DNA of 64,000 bases from Emticicia sp. BO119. GTDB taxonomy: Bacteria > Bacteroidota > Bacteroidia > Cytophagales > Spirosomataceae. The position numbers and the translations under genes were made by a program. Below, piece after piece: positions 52,041 to 61,660 of this stretch. Under the pieces are notes generated by a model. The model saw only the letters and a program-made list of their open reading frames with translations, had not been told where the DNA came from and did no database searches. Location of the stretch: the NCBI RefSeq assembly GCF_013912375.1, contig NZ_JACETV010000001.1, positions 310,001-374,000 of the forward strand. The letters are read 5' to 3'. Positions within the stretch are counted from its first letter, which is position 1. Every line of letters starts with the position of its first letter.

Positions 52041-55000
52041 ATGAACACCTCAAAAAAATATAAAACCACATGCTGTTATTGTGGAGTAGGTTGCGGGATT
52101 GTGGTAACAGATACCGGCAATGGCAGGATTCACGTTGAGGGTGATAAAGACCACCCTGTCAATAAGGGTATGCTTTGCTCAAAAGGCATGAATCTGCACT
52201 ATACGGTTAACGATAAGTCAGACCGCCTGCTGCATCCGCAGATGCGTATGAACAGAAGTATGCCCATGCAACAGGTTAGTTGGAACGAGGCTCTGGAACG
52301 TACAGCAGCTATTTTCAAGACCTTCATAAACAAATACGGGCCAGATTCTGTAGGGTTTTATGTTTCCGGGCAATGCCTGACAGAGGAATATTATTTATGG
52401 AATAAACTGATGAAAGGCTTTATCGGGTCTAATAACATAGATACCAATTCGCGGCTGTGTATGTCATCAGCTGTGGTAGCTTATAAGCTCTCTTTAGGCG
52501 AAGATGCCGTTCCGGTTTGTTATGATGATATTGAAGCATCAGATTGTATCCTTATTGAGGGAGCCAACCCTGCATGGTGCCATCCGATATTATGGCGCAG
52601 AATAGAAGCACATAAAGCAGCTAACCCTGATTTAAAGATTATTGCCGTCGACCCACGCCGCACGCAAACAGCTACTGCTTCAGACTTACATTTACAGGTT
52701 AACCCCGGTACAGATGTAACATTGAATCATGCCATTGCCAGAGTATTGATAGAGAATAATTGGGTAGATGAGGACTTTATTGTAAATCATACAGAGGGTT
52801 TTGGTGAGTTTAAGATAAAAGTTTTTGAGCGTACATTAGAAGAATCGGCTTCGATATGCGGTGTTTCGGAAAACGATATACAAAAAGCTGCTCTTTGGAT
52901 TGCCAAAGCCAAAGGTTTTCTGTCTATGTGGACGATGGGCTTAAACCAATCAGTCATTGGCGTAAACAAAAACCTGTCTTTAATAAATCTGAGCCTGATA
53001 ACCGGAAAAATCGGCAAGCCCGGCAATGGCCCTTTCTCATTGACAGGCCAACCAAATGCGATGGGTGGAAGGGAGGTAGGAGGCTTAGCCAATATGTTGG
53101 CATCGCACCGCGATATTCTGAATCCGGCACATCGAACAGAAATGGAAACATTATGGGGCGGTACTACCATCTCAGATAAAATGGGATTAACCGCCACCGA
53201 GATGTTTAAAGGACTGGAAACTGGAAAACTCAAAGCTATCTGGATTGCCTGTACTAACCCAATGGTAAGTTTGCCTGATGCAAAAATGGCTGAAACTGCA
53301 CTGAAAAACGCAAGATTTGTTGTAGTGCAGGATATTTCAAACCGGGCAGATACCATCCGTTTTGCTGATGTGGTCTTACCTGCTGCTGCCTGGACAGAGA
53401 AAGAAGGAACAATGACTAATGCCGAACGTAGAGTATCGTATCTTCATAAAATAACAGAGGCACCCGGGGAGGCAATACCTGATGCTGAAATTATTTGTCG
53501 GTTTGCAGAGAAAATGGGTTGGGGAGATAAATTTAACTATAAAAACTCCGGCAGGATTTACGAAGAATATACCCGTACTACCCAAGGGACAAATATTAAT
53601 GTAACAGGCATAAACTATGACTTGCTGAAACAAAATACGGTTCAATGGCCTTATCCGGCTAAAGGGGAGAAACCAAAAGGGACAGCGCGCCTGTTTGAAG
53701 ACCATAAGTTTTATACGGCTAACCAAAGAGCTAAAATTCATGCAGTACCTGATGAAAACGAATCGGAGCAAACAAATGAAGATTTTCCATTGATTTTGCT
53801 TACTGGCAGAATCAGAGACCAATGGCATACCATGACCAAAACAGGTCGTGTCAATAAACTGAAACAACATATTCCAGTACCATTTTTAGAGATTCACCCG
53901 AATGACGCCCGTCGCCGTAGCATTAAGAATGAGGCAGTGGTAGAGATATTAGGTAAGAGAGGAAGCGTGAAAGTAAAGGCCAGATTAACCGATGAAGTAA
54001 AAGAAGGCAATTGTTTTTTACCTATGCACTGGGGTAGAATCTTAGGAAATGATTTCGGGAGAGCCAATAACCTGACTAATAATCTGGTTGACCCGAAATC
54101 GAAAGAACCTGACTTTAAATACTCGGCAGTAGAGGTAGTTAAATATCAGAAGCCAAAAGAAAAAATTATTGTAATAGGTGCAGGCTCTGCCGGATTAGGC
54201 TTTATTTCAACCTATCGTAGCCTGAATCAGACGGATGAAATCGAGGTATTCTCCAAAGAAATTTTTCCGTTTTATAACCGTGTAATGCTACCAGACTACA
54301 TAAGTGGAGCGCAAACCTGGGAGCAATTGATAAAATTAAGAGAAGACCAGTTTGAAGAAAACAATATCAAAGTTCACAAAGGCATCGGGATTGAGCATAT
54401 CGACCGCAGAAACAAAGTAGTAGTTGATAGTAACGGAAACGAGCATCACTATCATAAGCTATTTTTGGGTATGGGTAGCAGAGCCTTTATGCCTAAGAAT
54501 TTTCCCAGGATAGGCGGGGTATTTAATATGCGAAGCCGGCTCGATGCCGATGCCCTGATGCCTTATGTGCAAACCAATAATCAGGCAGTAATTGTGGGTG
54601 GGGGATTATTAGGTTTAGAAATGGCCGCTGCATTAAGAGAGATTCAGGTAAATGTAACAGTCATACAAAGAATCGGACGGTTTATGGATAGGCAGTTAGA
54701 CCCGATCGGTAGCGATATTCTCCATGAAGAAATTATCGCCCGGGGCATTGATGTCTATTATAACGATGAGGTAGAGCAGGTGTATGGAAGCGAAAAAATA
54801 ACAGGTATCAGGCTCAAATCGGGTGTAAAACTCAATTGTGATGCCTTAATTGTGGCAGCAGGCACTATTCCTAATATTGAACTGGTAAAAGAGGCGGGCT
54901 TGACCTGCAACAGGGGCGTAGTAGTGAACGATTATCTGCAAACCTCTGACCCGGACATTTTTGCTTGTGGTGAGATTGCCGAATGGCAGAAACAAATGTG

Positions 55001-55556
55001 GGGCATTACCGCAGCTGCCGAGCAACAAGCAGCTATAGTAGCAAAATTCCTGGCAGGAGACCAGTCGACTTACTATAATGGTAGCCTGTCAATGAATATT
55101 CTCAAAATGCATGGGCTTAATCTTTGCTCATTGGGTATTATAGAAATACCTGCTGGAAGCTCAGATTATGAAGAGATTATCTTTATTGATAAAGCCAAAC
55201 ATTATTACAAAAAATGTATTGTTCATAACGATCGGTTGGTGGGAGCTATTCTGATTGGCGATAAGTCAGAGTTTTTAGAGTTCAAAGATTTGATTATCAA
55301 TGGCATTGAACTATCAGAAAAACGGCTGGCGTTGTTACGGTCAGGTAAACCCGCCGAGCCTGTCATAGGCAAACTGATTTGCTCTTGCAATAATGTTGGC
55401 AAAGGCAATCTTGAAAATGCCATTGCAGGTGGTTGTAAAGATATGCCACAACTATGCCAGAAGACCGGTGCAGGCATGGGCTGTGGCTCTTGCCGACCGG
55501 AGGTAAAACTTATTTTAGAAAATATATTAGAGAAAAACATGGCTATGACCGTATAA
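52041..55556 (+). CDS. nasA: Assimilatory nitrate reductase fused to NADH-flavoprotein and BFD domains
   Basis: 1171 residues. Residues ~1-700: Mo-bis-MGD oxidoreductase with an N-terminal [4Fe-4S] site (CCYCGVGCG ... MLCSKG) and TIRFADVVLPAAAWTEKEG. Residues ~715-1080: FAD/NAD(P)H oxidoreductase (IIVIGAGSAGLGF; AVIVGGGLLGLEMA). Residues ~1105-1165: BFD-like [2Fe-2S] (ICSCNNVGKG ... GAGMGCGSCRPEV). Many organisms make the reductase and its NADH subunit separately (NasC/NasB); here one polypeptide could carry electrons from NADH to nitrate. It works in the cytoplasm and feeds nitrite to NirBD. Confidence 0.9.
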   Translation: MNTSKKYKTTCCYCGVGCGIVVTDTGNGRIHVEGDKDHPVNKGMLCSKGMNLHYTVNDKSDRLLHPQMRMNRSMPMQQVSWNEALERTAAIFKTFINKYGPDSVGFYVSGQCLTEEYYLWNKLMKGFIGSNNIDTNSRLCMSSAVVAYKLSLGEDAVPVCYDDIEASDCILIEGANPAWCHPILWRRIEAHKAANPDLKIIAVDPRRTQTATASDLHLQVNPGTDVTLNHAIARVLIENNWVDEDFIVNHTEGFGEFKIKVFERTLEESASICGVSENDIQKAALWIAKAKGFLSMWTMGLNQSVIGVNKNLSLINLSLITGKIGKPGNGPFSLTGQPNAMGGREVGGLANMLASHRDILNPAHRTEMETLWGGTTISDKMGLTATEMFKGLETGKLKAIWIACTNPMVSLPDAKMAETALKNARFVVVQDISNRADTIRFADVVLPAAAWTEKEGTMTNAERRVSYLHKITEAPGEAIPDAEIICRFAEKMGWGDKFNYKNSGRIYEEYTRTTQGTNINVTGINYDLLKQNTVQWPYPAKGEKPKGTARLFEDHKFYTANQRAKIHAVPDENESEQTNEDFPLILLTGRIRDQWHTMTKTGRVNKLKQHIPVPFLEIHPNDARRRSIKNEAVVEILGKRGSVKVKARLTDEVKEGNCFLPMHWGRILGNDFGRANNLTNNLVDPKSKEPDFKYSAVEVVKYQKPKEKIIVIGAGSAGLGFISTYRSLNQTDEIEVFSKEIFPFYNRVMLPDYISGAQTWEQLIKLREDQFEENNIKVHKGIGIEHIDRRNKVVVDSNGNEHHYHKLFLGMGSRAFMPKNFPRIGGVFNMRSRLDADALMPYVQTNNQAVIVGGGLLGLEMAAALREIQVNVTVIQRIGRFMDRQLDPIGSDILHEEIIARGIDVYYNDEVEQVYGSEKITGIRLKSGVKLNCDALIVAAGTIPNIELVKEAGLTCNRGVVVNDYLQTSDPDIFACGEIAEWQKQMWGITAAAEQQAAIVAKFLAGDQSTYYNGSLSMNILKMHGLNLCSLGIIEIPAGSSDYEEIIFIDKAKHYYKKCIVHNDRLVGAILIGDKSEFLEFKDLIINGIELSEKRLALLRSGKPAEPVIGKLICSCNNVGKGNLENAIAGGCKDMPQLCQKTGAGMGCGSCRPEVKLILENILEKNMAMTV

Positions 55557-55609
55557 TTAAAAAAGCTTAAAGCTGTGTAGAATGATAATTAAATATCTAC
55601 TTAATTAGA

Positions 55610-55617
55610 TACTTTTG
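55610..55617 (+). promoter_or_regulatory. Bacteroidota -7 promoter box TACTTTTG
   Basis: Exact TAnnTTTG box 29 bases before the gene at 55646, suggesting this gene can also be transcribed apart from nasA. Confidence 0.35.
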
Positions 55618-55645
55618 TTATACGTTACTATTCACTTTTAAGAAC

Positions 55646-57046
55646 ATGAAAAAGGTTTTCATAAGCTTAGTCATATTAGTTTTAATTGGCATTTTAATTA
55701 AGTTCAGAAAAAATATCCATATCAAAGACTGGATTAATGGAGAAACTAAACCCGTTGCATTAAAGAATGATATAAAAGTGACACATTTTAAAAAACTCAA
55801 TCATCTGCCGATCAGAATTGTTTATGATTCAGTCAGTAATATATTCTATACCTGCAATATGGATGGATGGGTCTATAAAATTCCAGTAATTGACACGATA
55901 CCGCAAGATGAAATCCCTTTATTGGCCCCTGAGGAACACCATATTAATTTTTTGCAGGGAATGCTTTTTCATCAGAATACGCTTTTTCTGGTTGGGAATC
56001 ATAACAACACAGAAAATTCAAACGGCTACGGATTAGTTGAAAAGTGTGAGTTATTACCTGACGGTAGTCATAAATGGTCAACTCTTCTGAGCACCGAAAC
56101 ATATCCATCATCTGGTACACTTTTCGATCATGGATTTTCAGGAATTTGTTTGTCAGTCAATAAAGATTCATTATATATCGCGAGTGGTTCACGAACCGAT
56201 CATGGAGAAGTAAAAAATTCAGGTGAGTTTAAAGGTTTCAGAGATGTACCCCTAACAGCGAGAATATTCAGAATACCTGTTAATGCTAATACCATTTACT
56301 TGCCAAATGATGAAGCTAAACTGGAAGCGAGCGGCTATATTTTTGCCAGTGGTATCAGAAACGAATTTGATATGGCTTTAAATTCAGAGAAAAGACTGTT
56401 TGGTGTCGAAAACTCAGGTGATAGAGATGATCCTGATGAGTTAAACTGGCTAAGACAGAATCATCATTATGGCTTTCCGTGGCGTATGGGAGGAAACGAA
56501 AACCCGATGCAATACAAACCTTATGATGCCCGGAAAGATAAACTGATTCCTGCTAAGTCCTTTAAAAGAGATATCTTTTTCAATGACCCTGATTATCCGA
56601 AACGACCAGAGAATATAACTTTTACCGAACCTATAAAGAATATTGGTCCGGATGCCAATTGGATAAGAAATCCGGACTCAGGTAAAATGTATCAGTCAAA
56701 AGAAATAAACACTTTTACAGGGCATCGCTCTCCGGTAGGCTTGGTATTCGATGTAGATAGTACCATGCAAATGCCTTATACAGGATCAGGCTTTACTCTG
56801 GCCTATTCTCCGGATGAAGGGAATGGATACTTGCCTGAAGAAGATTCGGCAGGTGATTTATGCCAGTTAATACTGCAATATGAAGAGACCCGACAAAACT
56901 ATCAAGTCAGTGTAATTCGGTTAGTAAAGGGTTTTCAACGATTAAGCGATGCCGAAAAAGTAAAGAACGATATTTATGTGACCGACCTTTTTGGGAATAT
57001 CTGGAAAATAACATTCCCCGCAAAAAAATCAAATAGTAAGAAGTAA
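55646..57046 (+). CDS. PQQ-type sugar dehydrogenase-like beta-propeller
   Basis: 466 residues. An N-terminal span (VFISLVILVLIGILI) anchors a six-bladed propeller with DGWVYKIPV, GFSGICLSV, ASGIRNEFDMALNSEKRLFGVENSGDRDDPDELNW-type sequence (given here only as ASGIRNEFD and GDRDDPDELNW), and YVTDLFGNIWKITF at the end. The signature ASG-x-RN is that of soluble aldose sugar dehydrogenases. The catalytic His and PQQ contacts cannot be fixed by eye. Its place in the nitrate operon is odd. Confidence 0.6.
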   Translation: MKKVFISLVILVLIGILIKFRKNIHIKDWINGETKPVALKNDIKVTHFKKLNHLPIRIVYDSVSNIFYTCNMDGWVYKIPVIDTIPQDEIPLLAPEEHHINFLQGMLFHQNTLFLVGNHNNTENSNGYGLVEKCELLPDGSHKWSTLLSTETYPSSGTLFDHGFSGICLSVNKDSLYIASGSRTDHGEVKNSGEFKGFRDVPLTARIFRIPVNANTIYLPNDEAKLEASGYIFASGIRNEFDMALNSEKRLFGVENSGDRDDPDELNWLRQNHHYGFPWRMGGNENPMQYKPYDARKDKLIPAKSFKRDIFFNDPDYPKRPENITFTEPIKNIGPDANWIRNPDSGKMYQSKEINTFTGHRSPVGLVFDVDSTMQMPYTGSGFTLAYSPDEGNGYLPEEDSAGDLCQLILQYEETRQNYQVSVIRLVKGFQRLSDAEKVKNDIYVTDLFGNIWKITFPAKKSNSKK

Positions 57047-57067
57047 AACACCTAAAAATAAGATTCT

Positions 57068-58534
57068 ATGCGTGATTATTATCTGATACGAGTAAATTTC
57101 AAAGGTGGTATAGTGTCTCCGGCCGAAATGAAAGATATACTGTCAGTGGCTGCTCAGGCGCAGGTAGAAAGTGTACGCTTTGGCCTGCGACACCAGATGT
57201 TGCTATATGTGCCGCATAGCTTCGGGAAACCGTTCGGAAAAGCTATGGAGGTTTTATCGGTTGATTTTGAGGTAGATAATAATCAATATCCTAATATTGT
57301 GAGCTCCTATGTGGCCGAAGAGGTTTTCCAGAAGGGAAACTGGCTGACTGAGGGTATTTATAAAGACATTTTAGACACATTTGAATATAGACCTCAATTA
57401 AAAATTAATATTTCTGATGCCGACCAGAGTTTTAGTCCGTTCTTTTCAGGACATCTCAACTTTATAGCCTCACCAACCCCTAATTTCTGGTATCTATACG
57501 TCAGAATACCTAAAAGCAATCAGTTAGTCAGTTTCAAAAGACTTGTTTTTTCAAATGAGATTGCTAAAGTTTCACAGTATCTGGAGGACCATATACTGAT
57601 TGAGAAGCATACTGAAAATAAAGAAGTAGAAACCTTGCTTGAAAACCTGCCTGTTGCTATTGCAGCCCCTATCGAAACTGAACTTGTTCCCGCTCGTTTT
57701 ACCTTACCTTATTACGAGGGATTCAACCGGTATGGAAAAAAAACATGGTTAGGTATTTATCGTCGGAACGAAACGTTTTCAGTAGAGTTTCTGATGAAAA
57801 TCTGCAAGTTGTGTCAGGAAACCAAAATAGGTGAAATTTGCCTTACACCTTTCAAATCGCTGATAATTAAAGGAATACAGGAAGCTGACAGATGGAAATG
57901 GAGCAATGTACTATCAGAGTTCAATATTAACGTTCGCCATGCGGCTAATGAGCTGAACTGGCAGATTGAAGACGATTCAGATACCGCTTTGCAACTGAAA
58001 GCTGCCCTCGTTAGGAGATTCGATGCCATTGATTTACGCACTTTTGGTTTATGTTTCGGTATCAAAACCCGCCCCAGAACTGAAGTGTATGCTTCTATTA
58101 TGTTAATGAAAAGACGCTTCAGACTCTTTAACCTCATTCCGTTACATTCAGTCTACGACATATCATATACAGAAGATTTTAATCCGAACGGCCGTACCAA
58201 GAAGTACTTCTCACAAGGAATATGGCGTTTTAATTTGGACGAACAATTGAGAAGGTGTGTATTGAAATATAACAATCTGATAGCAGAAAATCAGATAAAA
58301 GCGGCCGGGCTGAAAGACGACCATAAAGCTGCTGATTCTGAAAGTATCAATACAAAAATAGTTCATCAATGCCCTTGTTGTTTTACAATTTATGATGAAG
58401 ACTTTGGTGATTTGCTGAATAGCATACCTATTGGGGTATCTTTTGAAAACCTGTCTGATAATTATACCTGCCCTACTTGTGAGACTGGAAAGAATGAGTT
58501 TAAAAAATTGGAGATGGAGATTAATCTGACATAG
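57068..58534 (+). CDS. Sulfite/nitrite-reductase-like protein with C-terminal rubredoxin domain
   Basis: 488 residues. The first ~420 resemble the ferredoxin-like half-domains of siroheme reductases (VESVRFGLRHQMLLYVP; KLCQETKIGEICLTPFKSLIIKG) but the C-x5-C...C-x3-C cluster is absent, so it does not carry siroheme. Residues ~440-485 are rubredoxin: CPCC ... CPTC, the C-x2-C pairs that bind one iron. It lies 21 bases after the sugar-dehydrogenase-like gene. It may pass electrons in nitrate/nitrite reduction; inferred from context. Confidence 0.65.
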   Translation: MRDYYLIRVNFKGGIVSPAEMKDILSVAAQAQVESVRFGLRHQMLLYVPHSFGKPFGKAMEVLSVDFEVDNNQYPNIVSSYVAEEVFQKGNWLTEGIYKDILDTFEYRPQLKINISDADQSFSPFFSGHLNFIASPTPNFWYLYVRIPKSNQLVSFKRLVFSNEIAKVSQYLEDHILIEKHTENKEVETLLENLPVAIAAPIETELVPARFTLPYYEGFNRYGKKTWLGIYRRNETFSVEFLMKICKLCQETKIGEICLTPFKSLIIKGIQEADRWKWSNVLSEFNINVRHAANELNWQIEDDSDTALQLKAALVRRFDAIDLRTFGLCFGIKTRPRTEVYASIMLMKRRFRLFNLIPLHSVYDISYTEDFNPNGRTKKYFSQGIWRFNLDEQLRRCVLKYNNLIAENQIKAAGLKDDHKAADSESINTKIVHQCPCCFTIYDEDFGDLLNSIPIGVSFENLSDNYTCPTCETGKNEFKKLEMEINLT

Positions 58535-58810
58535 AAAAGTACACCAGACAATAGTAATTTAATTACTGAATTCCTTCCCTTAAAAGTTTGATTCCATCAA
58601 AAAACGCCTGAAACACTTTGAAAATGCAAGCAAAAGCCTGAAATTTATGAATGGATAAAGATGTATCCTCGTTTTCGGGAATCTGTCAGAGCCATGAAAG
58701 AACGAACTGATATACGGGTAGGCGGAAACCTGTTAAAAAGAGCAGTTGACTATACTTACCAGCAGATAGTTTCAGAATCTTTCAGAGTTCAAACAATAAA
58801 AAGAAAGCGA

Positions 58811-58843
58811 AAAAAGGTTACCAATATGGTGGGAACCTTTTTT
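58811..58843 (+). terminator. Rho-independent terminator of the nitrate operon
   Basis: AAAAAGGTT pairs with AACCTTTTTT around a loop of ~14 bases. The first 275 bases after the preceding stop (58,535-58,810) hold no gene that I accept. Confidence 0.75.
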
Positions 58844-58962
58844 ACAAGAAGACTATCTTTCATACATTTTTTCTTTTTTTATCAATCTTTGGCATAGATT
58901 TTCGTTAATTTGTTATTGTATTTTGAGTGAAAAAGAATGATAATTTATAATATGCAGGAGTT

Positions 58963-60240
58963 ATGTTAAAGAAGATACTTTTATTGTTATTAATACCTAT
59001 TCTATCTTCAGCACAAACTATTGGGTTTTCAAAAGGTGATAGTGTTGATATTTTTCTACAGTCAGGTGAAACCGAATTGATTAATCAGTTGAATAAATTA
59101 CTGCAAGAGACTGAAAGCCAGGTATTTATGGTTGAATTTAAAAAGGAGTTTCCCGAATCGTTTGAAAAAGAAGTCCGTTATAAACAATTATTAATGGCAA
59201 ACGTGGATGATTGGGAAATAGGGTTGTACGACGAACGAAAAAAACAATTAGAATTTCTGAAAAATTATCCTGCTAAAGACAAACTATCAGCTGATTTTCA
59301 GCATTTAGTTGAAAATAATATACGGTGGAATTACTGGCATCTTTTATTAGCTTATTCTATCACACGAAGCAATCTGGATACAAAACTTACACGTGTTGTA
59401 TCATTGCCAGCAGTTATGGTTGAAGCGCTTGATCCGCAAAACATACAGGACGAAAGCCTGCTGATTTCGGAAAGTTACCGCAATTTTCTTCCTTTCTTTA
59501 TCACTTATTTCAACTCACAGGAACAGAAATTTGTCAAGTATTCTGATCAGGTGAAGGCCATTTCAGATAAAAATAACTATGCTTTAAAATACCTGAAAGG
59601 AAAAGTTTTAGACTACACTGTATCAAAATTACTATTCGATAATTGTGGACGTATCACATCGTCAGCGGCCAAATACTGGATTAGTCAGGTGTCGTCAGAC
59701 GGCTATCGTAAATTATTAATTAGTCATTGTCAGGAAACTTTAAACAGGAAAGAAGAAGTTGCCAAAAAGAAAGAGGAGAAAACCCAAAGCCAGAAAGAAC
59801 TGCTGAATACCAGCGATTATCCGGTATTGACTGACCTGAACGGCAAACAATTTAATTTTGCTAAATATAAAGGTAAAGTTATTTATGTCGATTTCTGGGC
59901 AAGTTGGTGTGGCCCTTGCCGTCAGGAGTTTCCATTCTCGAAAAAATTGCATGCTTCACTGACAGATAAGCAAAAGAAAAATATTGTGTTCTTGTATATA
60001 TCTATTGACGAAGATCCTGATAGTTGGAAAAATGCCGTTGAACGCTTGCAGTTAGACAATGGAGAGCACGGCTATTCAGAGGGTGGCTGGGCCTCAGAAG
60101 TAGTCAGGAAATACCAAATCAATGGCATTCCTCGTTATATGATAATAGATAAAAACGGAACAATTGTTCAGCCTGATGCCGTTCGCCCGAGTCATCCTAC
60201 CACATTAGATATTTTATTAAAACTGATTGGGGTTTCTTAA
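58963..60240 (+). CDS. TlpA-like thioredoxin-fold protein
   Basis: 425 residues. Signal peptide (KILLLLLIPILSSAQ), a helical N-terminal domain of ~270 residues, and a thioredoxin-fold domain with the active site WASWCGPCRQEFP (~residue 316). The cis-Pro is in GIPRYMII. Such proteins reduce or isomerise disulphides in the periplasm (TlpA/ResA group). Confidence 0.8.
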   Translation: MLKKILLLLLIPILSSAQTIGFSKGDSVDIFLQSGETELINQLNKLLQETESQVFMVEFKKEFPESFEKEVRYKQLLMANVDDWEIGLYDERKKQLEFLKNYPAKDKLSADFQHLVENNIRWNYWHLLLAYSITRSNLDTKLTRVVSLPAVMVEALDPQNIQDESLLISESYRNFLPFFITYFNSQEQKFVKYSDQVKAISDKNNYALKYLKGKVLDYTVSKLLFDNCGRITSSAAKYWISQVSSDGYRKLLISHCQETLNRKEEVAKKKEEKTQSQKELLNTSDYPVLTDLNGKQFNFAKYKGKVIYVDFWASWCGPCRQEFPFSKKLHASLTDKQKKNIVFLYISIDEDPDSWKNAVERLQLDNGEHGYSEGGWASEVVRKYQINGIPRYMIIDKNGTIVQPDAVRPSHPTTLDILLKLIGVS

Positions 60241-60278
60241 GCGTAAACCAGGGAATTAATTTTCAGTTTTGATTGTAT

Positions 60279-60306
60279 TACATTTGTAAAACAAACTACA
60301 TTTGTA
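60279..60306 (+). promoter_or_regulatory. Two CopY/BlaI-type operator palindromes
   Basis: TACATTTGTA occurs at 60279-60288 and 60297-60306, 18 bp apart. Both fit the operator consensus TACA-NN-TGTA of BlaI/MecI/CopY repressors, and each contains a TACATTTG promoter -7 box. They lie 49 bases before the small gene at 60355, so a BlaI-type repressor would cover its promoter. Confidence 0.5.
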
Positions 60307-60354
60307 CAACTATTCAGTCTTATTTTAAAATTTCCCGTTTGGGAATGAAAGGTT

Positions 60355-60591
60355 ATGTTTAAATACATTCTTATATTTTTTCTGCTGATAATCTTTGTTC
60401 CGGTATTCAGAAACTTCCTGTTTAATTTGTTAGTAGGTAAGCAAATTGCCAAAGAACAAAAACGCTATAACGATATAATGGAAAAAAAGCGTGGAAAAGA
60501 GGGAGATGTTAAAGTAAAACAAACGCCACCTTCAGGCAAAAAAGGAGGATACGAAGGTGGGCAATATGTTGATTTTGAAGAAGTGAAATAA
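60355..60591 (+). CDS. DUF4834-like small membrane protein
   Basis: 78 residues: N-terminal span (FKYILIFFLLIIFVPVF), a charged helix with KQIAKEQKRYNDIMEKKR and a Gly-rich C-terminus ending YVDFEEVK. The arrangement matches the DUF4834 family of Bacteroidota. Function unknown. The upstream BlaI-type operators suggest it is regulated. Confidence 0.6.
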   Translation: MFKYILIFFLLIIFVPVFRNFLFNLLVGKQIAKEQKRYNDIMEKKRGKEGDVKVKQTPPSGKKGGYEGGQYVDFEEVK

Positions 60592-60680
60592 ACTCTTTCT
60601 TCTGACAGTCTTTAAGTTTCTGAAATCTACAATTGAATAAAACAGGTCAGATAGCTGTTTTCTTTTAAGCCATAGCATCT

Positions 60681-61583
60681 ATGCTGAAAATAGCTTACGA
60701 CTCAATCTATACTCATCCACTACCCGAAGGGCATCGGTTCCCGATGATAAAATATGAGCTGATTCACGAACAGTTGCTATATGAGGGTACTTGTTCAACT
60801 GAAAACTTCTTCGCCCCTGCTCCAGTCGACCCAAGATGGGTTTTGGGAGTTCATGATAAACAATATTTTGAAGATTTACTGAATCTACGTATTGATGCCA
60901 GAATGGAGCGCCGGATTGGTTTTCCTATTTCTGAAACCCTGGTAAATCGTGAATTAGTGATTACACAAGGCACGATTGATTGTTGCAAATACGCTTTTCA
61001 ATCAGGTATTTCGATGAACATTGCAGGTGGTACGCATCATGCTTATGCAGATAGGGGAGAAGGATTCTGTTTGTTGAATGATGTGGCCGTAGCTGCTCAT
61101 TATCTGCTTGGTTGTGAAATGGTCAACCAGATTCTTGTAATTGATTTAGACGTACATCAGGGTAATGGTACGGCTCTTATTTTTGAAAACGAACCAGGAG
61201 TATTTACTTTTTCAATGCACGGCAAAGAGAATTATCCATTAAAAAAAGAAAAATCAGATTTGGATATAGAGCTTCCTACCTATTGTGAAGATGAACAATA
61301 TCTGAACCTACTGTATAAAACACTTCCAGGATTGATTGAAGAAGTAAAACCGCAATTTATTTTCTATATTTCAGGCGTAGATATTCTGGCTTCTGATAAA
61401 CTGGGTAAGTTAAAGGTTTCAATGGAAGGCTGTAAGCAACGTGATACTTTTGTTTTTCAGCAAGCCATTAAAAATAAAATTCCGGTAGTGGTTTCAATGG
61501 GCGGAGGGTATTCTCCAAGAATAGCCGATATTGTAGAAGCCCATTGTAATACCTTTCGTCTGGCCGATAGAATGTTCTTCTAA
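60681..61583 (+). CDS. Histone deacetylase-family hydrolase (AcuC-like)
   Basis: 300 residues. Zinc-site motifs are complete: GGTHHAYADRGEGFC, VIDLDVHQGNG, and ISGVDILASD, with GGGYS near the end. Members deacetylate small molecules or lysines. A solitary gene in the chromosome with no operon partner; physiological substrate unknown. Confidence 0.85.
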   Translation: MLKIAYDSIYTHPLPEGHRFPMIKYELIHEQLLYEGTCSTENFFAPAPVDPRWVLGVHDKQYFEDLLNLRIDARMERRIGFPISETLVNRELVITQGTIDCCKYAFQSGISMNIAGGTHHAYADRGEGFCLLNDVAVAAHYLLGCEMVNQILVIDLDVHQGNGTALIFENEPGVFTFSMHGKENYPLKKEKSDLDIELPTYCEDEQYLNLLYKTLPGLIEEVKPQFIFYISGVDILASDKLGKLKVSMEGCKQRDTFVFQQAIKNKIPVVVSMGGGYSPRIADIVEAHCNTFRLADRMFF

Positions 61584-61660
61584 AAATATTTAAAATAGGA
61601 TAGTAAGTTGATTCGTACAAAGTACCAAAGATTTATAGTCCGCTAAATCATAATTGAGAT

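Noticed and set aside
58661-58897. A 78-codon open frame after the rubredoxin-domain gene
   Set aside because: Its end runs through the terminator hairpin at 58811-58843, composition is not protein-like, and no family is seen.
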